Part shown: positions 1 to 10,671 of the stretch, one piece after another
How the letters are laid out: each line of letters starts with the position of its first letter
Position numbering within the stretch: the stretch's first letter is position 1
From: Stentor coeruleus
Taxonomy: Eukaryota; Ciliophora; Heterotrichea; Heterotrichida; Stentoridae
DNA: 64,000 nucleotides
Direction of reading: 5' to 3'
Assembly: GCA_001970955.1 (NCBI GenBank)
Contig: MPUH01000032.1
Location: forward strand, 1 to 64,000
Position numbers and translations under genes: made by a program
Notes under the pieces: model-generated
Told to the model about the DNA's origin: nothing
Database searches by the model: none
What the model saw: only the letters and a program-made list of their open reading frames with translations

Positions 1-2468
1 TCCTTCTCCGACAATTCTTTCAAACTTATCTCTCATTGTTCTTAATGGAATCTTAGAAAGAGAGTTATATAATTTTTGACTTTTAACTCCGTCTAGTAAT
101 TTCTTAGCTTTAACATCTTTAACGTAATTGCTCCATAATTTAATAGCAAGTTTAGCTTTGTTTTTGAATCTTTCAATTAAACTCTTCATCGCTCCTTTAA
201 GCTTGTCACCTTCTCCAAGAATTCTTTCTGCTACATCTTTGACGACTCTTCTAGGGATTCTTTCCATAGAGTTTTTAAGTTTTTGAGATCTAAGGTTATC
301 CATAACATTCTTTTTCTTAACATCTTCAACAAAGCCTTTCCATTTGTTATATGCAAGATCAGACTGACGCTTGATTGAGGCAACTATTGATTTAATTGCA
401 CCCTTAACCTTTGTCCCTTCTCCTACCATTCTTTGAACAGAATCTCTAAGAACTCTTGTTGGGATTTTCTTAAGTATATTATTAAGCTTATGTGATCTCG
501 CATTATCCATGATATCTTTTTTAGCGCATTGTTCTTTAAAAACTTTCCATAAATTATAAGCTATTCTTGGTTTGTTTTTAATAGCATTAAGCATAGTCCT
601 TAAAGCTCCTTTAACTTTATTTCCATCTCCAAGTATTCTTTGAGCACAATCTTTAATTGTTCTTGTTGGGATTTTAATAAGAGCATTTTTAAGTTTCTGA
701 GATCTGAGATTATCCATAATATTCTTTTTCTTTATATCATCAATAAACTGTTTCCATTTATTAAGAGCATCTCTTTCTCTTTTTTCTATTTTAGACTGTA
801 AAGATCTAAGGGCAGCTTTAGCTTTGTTTCCATCACCAATAATTCTTAAGAAACCATCTTTAAGTGTTCTTCTAGGAATACCACTCATACAGTTTTTAAG
901 TTTTAAAGACCGGGCACCATCAAGAAGTCCTTTAGTCTTAGTATCATTAACATAATCTCTCCACATTTTCAAAGCTTCTTTAGGCTTTTTCTTCATTTTA
1001 TTAAGCAAACTGCTCATAGCTCCTTTAACTTTACTTCCATCACCAATAATCCTTTGTACAGCATCTCTAGTAGCCCTAACTGGAACTTTCGTCAAAGCAT
1101 TCTTAAGTTGTTGACTTCTAACATTATCCAAAAGTCCTTTAGTCTTAACCCCATCAACAAAATCTTTCCATTGCTTAAGAGCATTTCTTGGTTTTTTTTT
1201 AAGATTATTAATCAAATTCATCATTTGACCTTTAACTTTATCTCCACCACCAATAATCCTTTGTTCTGCATCTCTTATAGTCCTTTTTACAATGTTCTCC
1301 ATTGCAGACTTAAGTTTCAAAGTTGTGATAGAATCATGGAAATTTTTCTTATCAACTTCTTGTGAATATTTAATCCATTTAAGCACAGCAGATTTAGGCT
1401 TTCTAAGCATATTCATAAAGCTTCTCTTAATTATCCCAACAGCTTTATTACCATCTCCAATAACTCTTGCAAGAGCATCCCTTAATGTTCTTTTCGGCAC
1501 TTTAAACAAAGAATTATATAGTTTTTGCGATTTAACATTATCAAGCATGTTCTTCTCTTTAACATCCACAACAAATTTCCTCCACATCAAAAAGCTTACT
1601 TTTGTCTTTTTACTGAATAAATAGAAAATGTTACTAATCATTCTTTGAGCCTTATCCATATTTCCAATTGATCTATTAAAAGCAGTCCTTAAGCTTCTTC
1701 TTGGCATAGGGGCAATTAATAAACAGAATTTTAATGCTTTACTATCTTTTTGAGGCTTTTGTTCATCAGTGATTCTCTTAAAGCTTCCAAATAATGTTCT
1801 TAAAGGTAATCTTCTTAAAGAGCCCAATAATTTATTACTAGTCAAATTTGTCATGATTTCTTTCTTATTAACCGATTCTATATATTTCTTCCATGCATCA
1901 AATGCTCTTCTATAATTATTATTCAGACTCATAAACAAAAGTTTCAAACGTCCTGCAACAGATTTGTCATTACCAATTATTCTCGATAAAGCATCTTTTG
2001 TTGTTCTCAGATGAAGCTTATGCAAATTTTGTCCCATCTTTGTTGATCTAACACTGTCAAATACTTTCTTATTGTCACAATCATCAGCAAATTTAACCCA
2101 TTTTTTCAAAGCTCTTAGAGGTCTTTTTTTGATATTATATAACAAACTGTTTAATGAACCTTTAACTTTATTTCCAGCTCCCATAATACTATGCATTGAA
2201 TTTTTTAATGTTCTTACCATGATCTTTGTCGTAAGTAAATCAAGTCTAGAACTTTTAGCATTGCCAAGTAATCCTTTTCCTCTCGCAATAATTGTATACT
2301 TAGACCATTCAACTATTTTTAATTTCTTTTGCTTCGTTATGACAGATGCAAAAGTCTTAAATGCTTTCATTGTTTTTTGACTGCCGCCTTGTGCTCTAAG
2401 TCTAACATCTTGTAAAGTCCTTCTGACTATATTTTTGAAAAGATTTTCAACATTTCCTGATCTGACTG
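1..2468 (-). repeat. 207-bp (69-aa) tandem coding repeats
   Basis: The DN/GAT-AAT boundary of each unit recurs on the plus strand at about 89, 296, 503, 710, 917, 1124, 1331 and 1538 (each step exactly 207 bp). A 204-bp unit follows, then a half-length unit of 105 bp, then three more 207-bp steps at about 1847, 2054, 2261 and 2468. Units are diverged in sequence but almost perfectly in length, so length seems to be selected. The array continues beyond base 1. Confidence 0.9.
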
Positions 2469-4692
2469 AATTTAGTTGACCCTGATGCTTTACACCCATA
2501 GCTCTGAGTCTCCAAGTAAGGAATGCTTCTTTAGCTTTAGATGAGTGTCTTAGGATTACAAGCATGTTTTTGATTGAGGAACCAACTTTTTCATCACGCT
2601 TGAAAATAGCATCTCTGGCTGAAATAAGATTTTCTCTAGCAAGTTTTCTAAGTCCTTCTTTTAATAAGTTCATCTTAACTTCATTAAGTTTCTTCTCTTG
2701 TTTTATAAAGGCAATACTTGATTTCCATATATAAAGCGAGTGTCTTTGCTTTGAAATAAAGCTCCACATAAGCATCTTAAGTAATTCTTTAATTTTACTT
2801 CCAGGGAATATTAGTTTAAAGACTAATTCAGCCTTGTTTCTTATAAGTTTATTGATTTTCTCAGCTATTTTCACAGATCTGAACTTGTCTAAGTACAATT
2901 TTTTCTTAATTCCATCAACATTAACTCTCCAAGTATTGAATCCAAGGCAAAGATGAGAAGTGATTCTGTCAAGCATTTTTAGTATACACCAGTTTCTAGA
3001 CTTAATTTTTTCATTTCGTTTAAAATTCTTGAGCAGAACGTTCCAGATCAAGAAAGAAGACCTTAATTTTTCAGCATAGTTTTTAGAGTAATGTCTCCAG
3101 ACCTTTTCTAACAATTCCTTAGGCTTTTTCTTCTTCATACATTTATTGACAACATGATGGAAACGGGATCTGTATATACGATTTAGTATTGCAAACACTC
3201 CGCTAAAACCTAGAGTTTTCTCAACTTCCGAATTGGATTTTGCAATATCAGACCAAATTCTAAAAGGACGTTTTAGTGGATTTGTAAGGAAATACAAGCC
3301 TTGAATTACTGAGCGGCGTTTATCCCCTGATTGGGTAATGATCTTGAAGTAGCGCCACTTTTGCAAGGTAAATCTCAGGAAGCTGTATTTTATCGCTGCC
3401 AATCGCTTGAGAGCTTTGGAGCGGATTTCATCAGCATCTTTTACAATTCTTGGGCAATTATAAACTCTTTTAGCTCTTTCACTGAACAACTTTTGAATAA
3501 TTGCAATCATCTTAAACAACTTAGGACTTTCATTTTTCTGATTCTCTTTCCACCTCATGAAATAAACCAGTAACTGCATCTTAGGGTATTTAGCAAGGTT
3601 TTTCAGTAGGTATTCTTTAATCTTATTATTCTTTTTCTGAGACGTCACCACTTTATTCCATTTTGTTAAAGCTTTTGAAGAAACAGTCATGAAATTGCGA
3701 GTTATATCTTTAAATGCTGTCTTCAAAATATCTTCTTTTGTACGAGGGTTCCTTTTTGCTTTAATGCACACCCCAACTGCTTTTCCAAGGCCTTTACTGA
3801 GAGCGTCCATAAGTTTTTGCACTCTAGCTTTAGTGTTAATTGATTTTTTAACATCATCATTATCTTTCCATCTCAAAAAGCCTTCGCCAAGTCGTGCCTT
3901 ATTGATTTTGAAAACACTTGAAAGAAGAGATTTTATGTATTTTTCTTTTTGTGCTTGGACAGGATCTGAAGGTACACTTTGCAGTTGTTGACTAAGTAAC
4001 CTGTTCTTCCATTTTAATACCGCAAGTTTTTTGCCATTATCGAATAGTAAAGCTTTTTCAACCATTGAGGCAAAAGCTTCAGTGTTTACTTCTCTAGTGA
4101 TGATTTCAGTTTTTTCAGTTTTTTTAACAGATTTTTTCATGACTTCCACTACTCCTTTAGTCATTTTTTGTTTTTCAAAAGACTCAAAGTTTATAAGGTC
4201 GATAGTTTTTTGCATTCTCATTCCTAATGATGATCGGAGCGATGCGACTAGTCTAGCGCAGTTGAGTCTCTTAATCTCGAGTTGAGATTTTTGCTGGACT
4301 TTGTGGATTGCAAGCGAATTAAAAGCTGTATGAACTTGGCTTTGTGACTTAAGATGAAGTTTTGCCAGGGCATGGCATAGAGTTGCCACTCTATGTCCAT
4401 TATTTACTATCATGAGATGACGGAAATCGGGAGGTTGGGTCGCTGATTTGATCGAGCTGAGGTAAGTTTTGAAAGCTTGCAAGTCCGACTTGGCTAATTT
4501 GGTCCTGCTCGCTAGATCTTCTGCCAGCTTGACTGAGGTTTGTATGTCCTTTTGGGGCAAACTCTTAAGCGACTGATGGAGATTTTGAACACTTTCAGAG
4601 TACTTTTGAGGGTCTTCAGGCCTTCCTGATAGAACCTCTTCAACAAGAATTGTAATTCCTGGACTTTCCATACTAATTTTATATCCATTCAT
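1..4692 (-). CDS. Giant Sfi1/centrin-binding-type repeat protein, 3' end beyond window
   Basis: The reading frame is open for 1564 codons with no intron and runs off the left edge, so the protein is longer. ATG at 4692 is the furthest upstream, three codons after a stop; ATG at 4671 (MESPGITIL) is an equally good start. The first ~740 residues carry irregularly spaced motifs of the form hydrophobic-x-x-W-K/R (LKWKN, FLRWKD, LQKWRY, FLTWRL). From about residue 740 to the edge the protein is a tandem array of 69-residue units. A typical unit holds DNxRSQKLKNAL, then IPxRTxKD, then RIxGDGNKxKGA, then AxxxWKxF. The A-x3-W-K/R-x-F element resembles Sfi1-family centrin-binding sites, so I infer a long helical backbone that binds centrin- or spasmin-like calcium proteins, in contractile fibres or basal-body links. 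Family placement rests on motif pattern only. Confidence 0.8.
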   Translation of the reverse strand, partial: MNGYKISMESPGITILVEEVLSGRPEDPQKYSESVQNLHQSLKSLPQKDIQTSVKLAEDLASRTKLAKSDLQAFKTYLSSIKSATQPPDFRHLMIVNNGHRVATLCHALAKLHLKSQSQVHTAFNSLAIHKVQQKSQLEIKRLNCARLVASLRSSLGMRMQKTIDLINFESFEKQKMTKGVVEVMKKSVKKTEKTEIITREVNTEAFASMVEKALLFDNGKKLAVLKWKNRLLSQQLQSVPSDPVQAQKEKYIKSLLSSVFKINKARLGEGFLRWKDNDDVKKSINTKARVQKLMDALSKGLGKAVGVCIKAKRNPRTKEDILKTAFKDITRNFMTVSSKALTKWNKVVTSQKKNNKIKEYLLKNLAKYPKMQLLVYFMRWKENQKNESPKLFKMIAIIQKLFSERAKRVYNCPRIVKDADEIRSKALKRLAAIKYSFLRFTLQKWRYFKIITQSGDKRRSVIQGLYFLTNPLKRPFRIWSDIAKSNSEVEKTLGFSGVFAILNRIYRSRFHHVVNKCMKKKKPKELLEKVWRHYSKNYAEKLRSSFLIWNVLLKNFKRNEKIKSRNWCILKMLDRITSHLCLGFNTWRVNVDGIKKKLYLDKFRSVKIAEKINKLIRNKAELVFKLIFPGSKIKELLKMLMWSFISKQRHSLYIWKSSIAFIKQEKKLNEVKMNLLKEGLRKLARENLISARDAIFKRDEKVGSSIKNMLVILRHSSKAKEAFLTWRLRAMGVKHQGQLNSVRSGNVENLFKNIVRRTLQDVRLRAQGGSQKTMKAFKTFASVITKQKKLKIVEWSKYTIIARGKGLLGNAKSSRLDLLTTKIMVRTLKNSMHSIMGAGNKVKGSLNSLLYNIKKRPLRALKKWVKFADDCDNKKVFDSVRSTKMGQNLHKLHLRTTKDALSRIIGNDKSVAGRLKLLFMSLNNNYRRAFDAWKKYIESVNKKEIMTNLTSNKLLGSLRRLPLRTLFGSFKRITDEQKPQKDSKALKFCLLIAPMPRRSLRTAFNRSIGNMDKAQRMISNIFYLFSKKTKVSFLMWRKFVVDVKEKNMLDNVKSQKLYNSLFKVPKRTLRDALARVIGDGNKAVGIIKRSFMNMLRKPKSAVLKWIKYSQEVDKKNFHDSITTLKLKSAMENIVKRTIRDAEQRIIGGGDKVKGQMMNLINNLKKKPRNALKQWKDFVDGVKTKGLLDNVRSQQLKNALTKVPVRATRDAVQRIIGDGSKVKGAMSSLLNKMKKKPKEALKMWRDYVNDTKTKGLLDGARSLKLKNCMSGIPRRTLKDGFLRIIGDGNKAKAALRSLQSKIEKRERDALNKWKQFIDDIKKKNIMDNLRSQKLKNALIKIPTRTIKDCAQRILGDGNKVKGALRTMLNAIKNKPRIAYNLWKVFKEQCAKKDIMDNARSHKLNNILKKIPTRVLRDSVQRMVGEGTKVKGAIKSIVASIKRQSDLAYNKWKGFVEDVKKKNVMDNLRSQKLKNSMERIPRRVVKDVAERILGEGDKLKGAMKSLIERFKNKAKLAIKLWSNYVKDVKAKKLLDGVKSQKLYNSLSKIPLRTMRDKFERIVGEG

Positions 4693-7189
4693 TAATGCTT
4701 AGAAATTAACGTATTAGCCTAGCCAATTTCTTTCCGACTACTTGGGTATATTTATTATTTCTAGGTTATACTTTCTGGCAGCTTAAAGAAAATTTTTCTA
4801 TAAGATTGAACATGATTATGCAAACGTTATTCACAAAAATCATTTCAATGCACTTTAGTTTATAAAATTCAAACTATAGGTTTGATCTGAACAAAGGTGG
4901 ATTGCTAAAGCTTATAATATTGGGATTTGGTATTTTTGTCTTCAAAATAAACTTACTTAGAGTAAGAAGTTTGTGGGTAGCAAGAAATATATAGATGAAA
5001 GGGCATTTTAAATTGATGTATACAATGTAGTCAATTTTATTGTCGACTAATTTCAGCATAAGCAATAACCCTTTAAGATAGGCAAGCTAAAGGTTAAGAT
5101 AATTTTTTCCTAATACCCTCTAATAATAAATATTACATACACCAACCAAATCTCATAACAAGCAAAAGGTTATATTTCAAAATTTATATAACTTCCCAAC
5201 ACAAGCCAATCTTAGTGAAAATTTTCCCTGATTTTCTTAATAGATTAGTATAAAATATCTCAAACTTTTGTATAAAATCTCAAATGGTGATATTGAAAAA
5301 AAATTGTTAAGAGGATATTCCCATCTCTTTTTTCTTTTTAGCAAAACAACTACATGAAATAATTTCAATATTACAATATCAAACTTTCATAGCCTTAAAC
5401 TAAATAGTTTTAAACTTAACTCTATTATCGATAAATCACTTTGAAGCTTATAAGTCTACTTTTATGATAAATAGTGTTAAAAGCATATAATTTGCTTCCC
5501 TTAAACTAATCCAAACGCTTTCAAAAATCTTACTGCTAGAATAAGAATAATGGTATTAAGGATTACACAAATATGCATTAGAAGTTGTTTTAATAGTTAA
5601 TCGAGTATAAAATTTGTTAAAAAATTCGGATAAAGATATTGAAAATTTGTTTAAGGAATAAACAAATTGTAAATACTTTTATTGAAATTGTTGCGAATCT
5701 GGGTTTGATTTATATGAAATTCAGTTAAATTGTTATACTTAATATTCTTAGCAAACTGATAGGATGTTTTAGATGAAATAAACTATGTTTGGACTGTAAT
5801 TTTTCCTAGCAAAAGAGATACCATAGGGAAAATAATCAAAATATTTAATGTTTGTGGATAAATTATGTCTAATAATAAGGAAGTTTGTAAAAGTTTTAAA
5901 TTGGGCTAATAAGATATCCCTATATAGGCTAGAATTATGTATTTTATAGTTTATTAAGTATTTGAAAGAATTGCTTATGGATATTTGCTTGTAAAATGTA
6001 TTGAATTGTATTTTATTCACGGCAACAAGCTAAGCATTTATGATGATCTTATATTTTTTTTATACTGACAAAGAATAAATATATAAGCATTAACTTTTGT
6101 ATTAGAATTTACAATATTCAATCGATTATGGCTTTTTAAATAACTATTTCCGAATATATTGCAAAGTGCTTAAGTATAGTATTTTTATTTTATCAAATAT
6201 TCTTTTTCTTCAAGCTAAGCATACTTTATTATTTTTCACTATGAACTTTCTCTAATAAAAAGTTTATATATTTCAAATAATCCTTAATAATATAAACCAT
6301 CGCTGAAGTTTTAGGATAGCATAGCTTTTACTGTGGTTAGCTATAAAGTGATTTATATAATAACATAAATCATTTTACCTTCAAAACTTTAGGTGGAATG
6401 ATACATGAAAAAATACTAATGTTTCTTTTATCTTTAGACATTTGCATTAGAAAAAGGTTTTCAAAAGTTTTCTCTAATAAAAGTTATATAGAGAAGAAGA
6501 TCGCAGTTTTCACAGGAAAAATTTTAATTAAATATCGAAAATCTTTATAGTAAATCTGTTCCTCCATATTATATTTAGTTTGTTGATAAAATATAAATTT
6601 TATATCATTGCTACAGTAATAGTATTTGAGAAAAATCATATCTCATTAAATCAAAATATTGTAATAAATTTTAACATTTTATATACTGTAAATAAGATGA
6701 CTAATAATAAACTACTTATTACTATAAAAATTGAAATTTAATAATTTTTGCAAGCATGATCATAAATTAATTTCTAAACATGCTTTCAAAAGTCTTAATA
6801 TATTTTACTAACTTCCAAATATTATAACCCAACTCTCCATGCTTCTCATAAAAAAATTTTAATTACCCATTCATTACACCATAAAGATTTCCAATTAAAA
6901 ACCAAATCTTTTAAAATCAATAAGCATAACACTTTACAAAGCACTAAATTATTAAAATCTTATTTTCCCTCTAACTTTCCTCAAATAACCCAGCAAGAAA
7001 TTTCCATAAAAATTTTAATTCTACCAAATAATTCCCTAAAGCCTAAAAACAACATTAAATACTTAACCTTCACAATACCTTATCAAAATTCAACTTACCC
7101 TTATCCTCTATACCAATTTTTCCCTCACAAAAATTTTGACATTCTTCATAAATTCCCATTTTCTAAAACAACTGACTCTGTATTTAAAT
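4693..7189. other. Long AT-rich spacer between divergent genes
   Basis: About 2.5 kb with no convincing gene on either strand. Short open frames near 4874-5059 and 5769-6020 are AT-driven and lack any recognisable feature. The last ~350 bases before the 7190 gene are very poor in G and rich in C on the plus strand, as in other 5' flanks here. Confidence 0.6.
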
Positions 7190-8995
7190 ATGAAATCAAA
7201 CGAAATCTCAATAATCCGCAGTGAAGGTATCGAAGAAGATCCTATCGACTGTACAATATCTCTAGGTGACAACATATATGGTATAGTAAACCTAAAGCCT
7301 TCACAAGGTCCAAGCCCTTTTTATTTGCCTTTAACAGGAGTTCTTGGAATAGAATTGAAACACAAAAACAAGAAAATAGGTGAGATTTATGTTGACCTAA
7401 ACTGCCTAGAACGAGATGGTTTACAATGGTTACCAATACTTTGTCCAGGATCAGAAAAACTTCTTAGTATCCCAGATGAGGTTGCTGAGCCTAGAATACT
7501 AATTTCGTTAAATGAAAGCAAATCAAAATACCCAGATATGCCTATGGCTCGACCTTTAAATACTATGGTTTCAGCTATACTTCAACTTGCTGGACAAGGG
7601 TCAAGAAAATTTGAATATGAAAACATAGAAAAACCTTCTTCTGTTAGGTCTCATAGCAATAGTATGGTTTGTGTGAAAAAAATCGATATTGATAGCATTG
7701 ACAAAACTTTATCGAAAAGCCTTATGAGTCCTTGTCAAGGTTTCCCAAGAAAATCTAAAAGTGAAGGTACTGAGTCTGTGTTCTATAAAAGTACATCTAA
7801 AAATACTTTGGACCTACCGAAAAAAATCGAATTTGATAACTCGGATAAACATATTCCATTAGCTGTAAGTTCAGGACAGGCTTCATATAAGAAATTCGAT
7901 TTTGAACTTGCTGAAAAAGCTTTAGAAAATGTGATAAATTCTTCAATACAAGATGATTTGGCTTATCAGGTTGTTGAATCTCCTCATTTTCCTGCACCTG
8001 TGCCGATACTAGAGAAAAAACCTGATAAAGAACTAAATGATAAAAAAGTGTTTCCTTATTTACATGGATCTCCATATAATAATTGTAAAAAGTTTGACTT
8101 TGAAAGCACGGAAAATAGAGAAAAAAACTTGATTATTGAAAAACTTAAACAAAGTGTTAAGGAAACTGAAGATTTTTATGAAGAAGTTATAGAAAAGCTT
8201 AAAAACGATGTTAGTAAAATGCAGAAAAAAAATTATTTGAAGAAAAAAAATATAAAAAAACAATGTATTGAAATCGAAATGCTCAAGAGGAAAATCAAAG
8301 CTTTAGAAGGAGAGAAATCTGCTGATGAGACTCAAATGTGGAAAAAACAATGCGAAACTCTTAAAGGGTCGATAAAAGATATAGAAAGGGCAAAAGAGAA
8401 ACTAGAAAATGAGCTTCAAACACTTAAAAATCTTAGCATAACATGTGAGCATTGTAAGGCTTATAAAAAATCTATAAAAGAAAACAGTAAAGCTCTTGAG
8501 GAATATAAAATGAATATAGAAATGCTTATGGAAAAAGTTAATACACAAGAGTTTCATAATCAGGAATTACTGATATATAATCAAGATCTTGAAAACTCTT
8601 TATGTGTAGCTGAAAAAAAAATCACATGTATGAAAAATTATGAAGGGCTTGAATTATATAGTAATAATGTGCAAAATGATGAGATTGATGAAAAACTTGA
8701 GGCGAAATATCAGAGATTTAAACAGAAAAGCGTTAAGATCTGTAGAGGACTTTATGTATACGAAGGCAAAAAAGTTCAAGTTATTGATAAAATTGGAGGA
8801 GTGACTTTTTTGCTAGATGGTAAAGATACTGTGATTATGGAGACTCAAGATAACTCTATAAATAAAACTGAAAAAAACCTTCCAAACCTAGAAGATATCA
8901 GCAATCAAATAGACAATTACAAGCCTCAAAACCTAATCCATGGTCGGGGAACTTCTCGTGAAAACAAGCTTCGAGTTTTAGCCAAGCAGTGGTAA
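7190..8995 (+). CDS. Coiled-coil protein with N-terminal beta-rich (C2-like?) region
   Basis: 601 residues starting MKSNEISIIRSEG at the first ATG of the frame. Residues 1-110 are predicted by eye to be beta-rich (DCTISLGDNIYGIVNL, GVLGIELKHKNKKIGEIYVDL, EPRILISLNES), which resembles a C2-type sandwich, but no calcium-binding aspartate set is evident. Residues ~110-310 are Ser/Lys/Pro-rich and probably disordered. Residues ~310-500 are a long Lys/Glu coiled coil with one CxxC (CEHCKAYKK). A compact C-terminal part follows (ICRGLYVYEGKKVQVIDKIGG). I do not recognise the family; a cytoskeletal or basal-body scaffold would fit. First of three closely packed plus-strand genes; the next starts 67 bp downstream. 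Confidence 0.75.
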   Translation: MKSNEISIIRSEGIEEDPIDCTISLGDNIYGIVNLKPSQGPSPFYLPLTGVLGIELKHKNKKIGEIYVDLNCLERDGLQWLPILCPGSEKLLSIPDEVAEPRILISLNESKSKYPDMPMARPLNTMVSAILQLAGQGSRKFEYENIEKPSSVRSHSNSMVCVKKIDIDSIDKTLSKSLMSPCQGFPRKSKSEGTESVFYKSTSKNTLDLPKKIEFDNSDKHIPLAVSSGQASYKKFDFELAEKALENVINSSIQDDLAYQVVESPHFPAPVPILEKKPDKELNDKKVFPYLHGSPYNNCKKFDFESTENREKNLIIEKLKQSVKETEDFYEEVIEKLKNDVSKMQKKNYLKKKNIKKQCIEIEMLKRKIKALEGEKSADETQMWKKQCETLKGSIKDIERAKEKLENELQTLKNLSITCEHCKAYKKSIKENSKALEEYKMNIEMLMEKVNTQEFHNQELLIYNQDLENSLCVAEKKITCMKNYEGLELYSNNVQNDEIDEKLEAKYQRFKQKSVKICRGLYVYEGKKVQVIDKIGGVTFLLDGKDTVIMETQDNSINKTEKNLPNLEDISNQIDNYKPQNLIHGRGTSRENKLRVLAKQW

Positions 8996-9062
8996 CATAT
9001 CTATAAATAACATAAAAGTATAAACAAACCATAAATTTCTTATTCATACTATAATACAAAAA

Positions 9063-9704
9063 ATGGAACTCTACATCACAAGACAGTAATTTTTACATAG
9101 CGGGCAGACTGTTGGGAATGTAGAAAGAATTCTTCAAGGGCAACAAGGTGGAGAACTAACAGAACTTGGAGTCCATCAAGCACAATTACTAGGTGAAAGG
9201 TTAAAATCAGTACATTTCGATGCTATTTTTTGCAGTGATTTAAACAGATGTCAGCAAACTTTAGGTCAAATTATTCCTTTTCACAATTATGCTAGTCCAG
9301 TTTTTGATGAAAGACTTAGAGAAAAAAGTGCTGGGACGCTTGAAGGACAACCTCTTGGGACAACTGATGCCCTTGCTAAAAAAAATGGGATAAATCCACG
9401 TGAGTATCGACCTGATCGTGGGGAAAGTTGGACTGATGTTCAAAGCCGGGCGAGGAATTTCTTAATGGAATTGGCTTCTAGGTTTATACAGCCTAATGGA
9501 AATTTTAGGATTCTTATAGTCAGCCATGGAGGATGGATTATGGAATTTATCAATGTTATAAGAGAAATCAAAGGTCAAACCCCAGTCTATGCTAACAAAA
9601 GCAAAAATACAGCAGTTTATGTATATCGATTTAAGAAAAATGGTAATAAACTCAGTCCATCTATGGTTATAGAAAATGATACAAAACATCTATCAAAACT
9701 TTAA
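9063..9704 (+). CDS. Histidine phosphatase, TIGAR / phosphoglycerate mutase-like
   Basis: 208 residues after removing a 15-nt intron at 9086-9100 that splits the catalytic RHG motif (exon 1 ends ...ITR plus CA; exon 2 begins C-GG-GCAG). The spliced start MELYITRHGQTVGN gives the family signature with the phospho-acceptor His. Downstream are SDLNRCQQT, the LREKSAGTLEG box typical of TIGAR and fructose-2,6-bisphosphatases, and SHGGWIMEF with the second catalytic His. The likely reaction is phosphate-ester hydrolysis of a sugar phosphate such as fructose-2,6-bisphosphate; the exact substrate cannot be told. The intron is needed for the gene to make sense and is the clearest intron in the window. 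It lies 67 bp after one gene and 75 bp before the next. Confidence 0.9.
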
Positions 9705-9779
9705 ACCCTTATCTCAGTTTATCCTAATATTATTATTCATATATAAAAATATATAGTAATTATCTTAATCTAATATAAA

Positions 9780-10364
9780 ATGGCTGATGCAATTAGGAAA
9801 CTGCTTAAAGATGAAAAGCAATTGACGCAAATTGCCTCAACAGTTTTTTCTGAATCTGATAGCGATAAGTCAGGATTCATTGATGAAAAAGAACTTTATA
9901 AAATTATGGTCAAAGCTTGTGCTGCTTTGAACTGTGATAAACCTACTCAAGGACAAGTAAAAGAATTACTTAAGAGAATTGATCATAATAAAGATGGGAA
10001 AGTGTCTCTTGATGAATATGTGATTCTTTTCAAAATGATCCTTCAACAGTATGTTAAAAACTTAGAAGAAGGAGAAGAAAATAAGAGAGAAGATGAAAGT
10101 AGAGAGGAAAGGAAGAAAGAAACTGAAATTGAAAATCAGGTGAATAAACAGTTGCAACTGTTTGAGAAGTATTTGGAGGATAGTGGGATTTCAACTGCTT
10201 TTCAGATTATTTATACAGAGATTTTAATGAAGAAAATAGACTCTGAGAATGTTTTTACGTATACTGCTATGAGGCTGAGACAGATTGGCAAAGAAATCGC
10301 CCACTTATTACCGGAAAACCTTACAGCTAAGTTGGTTGACCATAATGATAAGCCAAGGCACTAA
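9780..10364 (+). CDS. Two-EF-hand calcium-binding protein with helical tail
   Basis: 194 residues. Two canonical EF-hand loops are visible: DSDKSGFIDEKE (about residues 27-38) and DHNKDGKVSLDE (about 67-78), each with acidic residues at loop positions 1, 3 and 12. The middle is a charged Glu/Arg/Lys helix (EEGEENKREDESREERKK). The C-terminal ~60 residues (LEDSGISTAFQIIYTEI ... TAMRLRQIGKEI) form a helical module somewhat like RII/Dpy-30-type dimerisation segments of ciliary proteins; that resemblance is weak. Role: calcium sensor. It could be a light chain for the repeat protein at the left edge, but that is only inference from proximity and motif type. Confidence 0.85.
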   Translation: MADAIRKLLKDEKQLTQIASTVFSESDSDKSGFIDEKELYKIMVKACAALNCDKPTQGQVKELLKRIDHNKDGKVSLDEYVILFKMILQQYVKNLEEGEENKREDESREERKKETEIENQVNKQLQLFEKYLEDSGISTAFQIIYTEILMKKIDSENVFTYTAMRLRQIGKEIAHLLPENLTAKLVDHNDKPRH

Positions 10365-10671
10365 ACTATATCTTAAGTTTTATAAGTGATAATTGATATA
10401 TATTTTAGTGGGATAAGTAAAGATTTAGAAAGATTTTTTTTAATATGATTGTTTTGTAATATAGTTTGGCTAATTAAAACTAGATTGATTAATCATCCGC
10501 ATATAAATTTATATCCTTTAAGCATCTCTACCTCAATTCATCATTCACTTTTTTCATCTTAAAAAATCTTCTTAAACCCTTTATTATTCTTCAATTAAAT
10601 TCTTCCCATATACTATTTTCCTTTAGCTGGCGACCTTCAAATCCTTAAATTCATTACTTTATAAAGGTAAA
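10365..10671. other. Spacer between convergent genes
   Basis: About 300 AT-rich bases. The left half is G-rich and the right half C-rich on the plus strand, matching 3' flanks of the two convergent genes. No other feature seen. Confidence 0.5.

Noticed and set aside
1054-4285. Several plus-strand open frames across the giant repeat gene
   Set aside because: They are antisense shadows of a 1564-codon minus-strand frame with clear protein repeats.
4780-4815. ATACTTTCTGGCAG resembles the 5' end of U1 snRNA
   Set aside because: U1 keeps ACUUACCUG almost invariantly; here the core differs and no U1 stem-loops or Sm site follow.
4874-5065. Short minus-strand open frame
   Set aside because: Lys/Ile/Asn/Phe-rich AT-driven translation, no conserved feature, inside a gene-free spacer.
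5769-6020. Minus-strand open frame of ~80 codons
   Set aside because: Composition-driven; no motif, no flank skew like the real genes.
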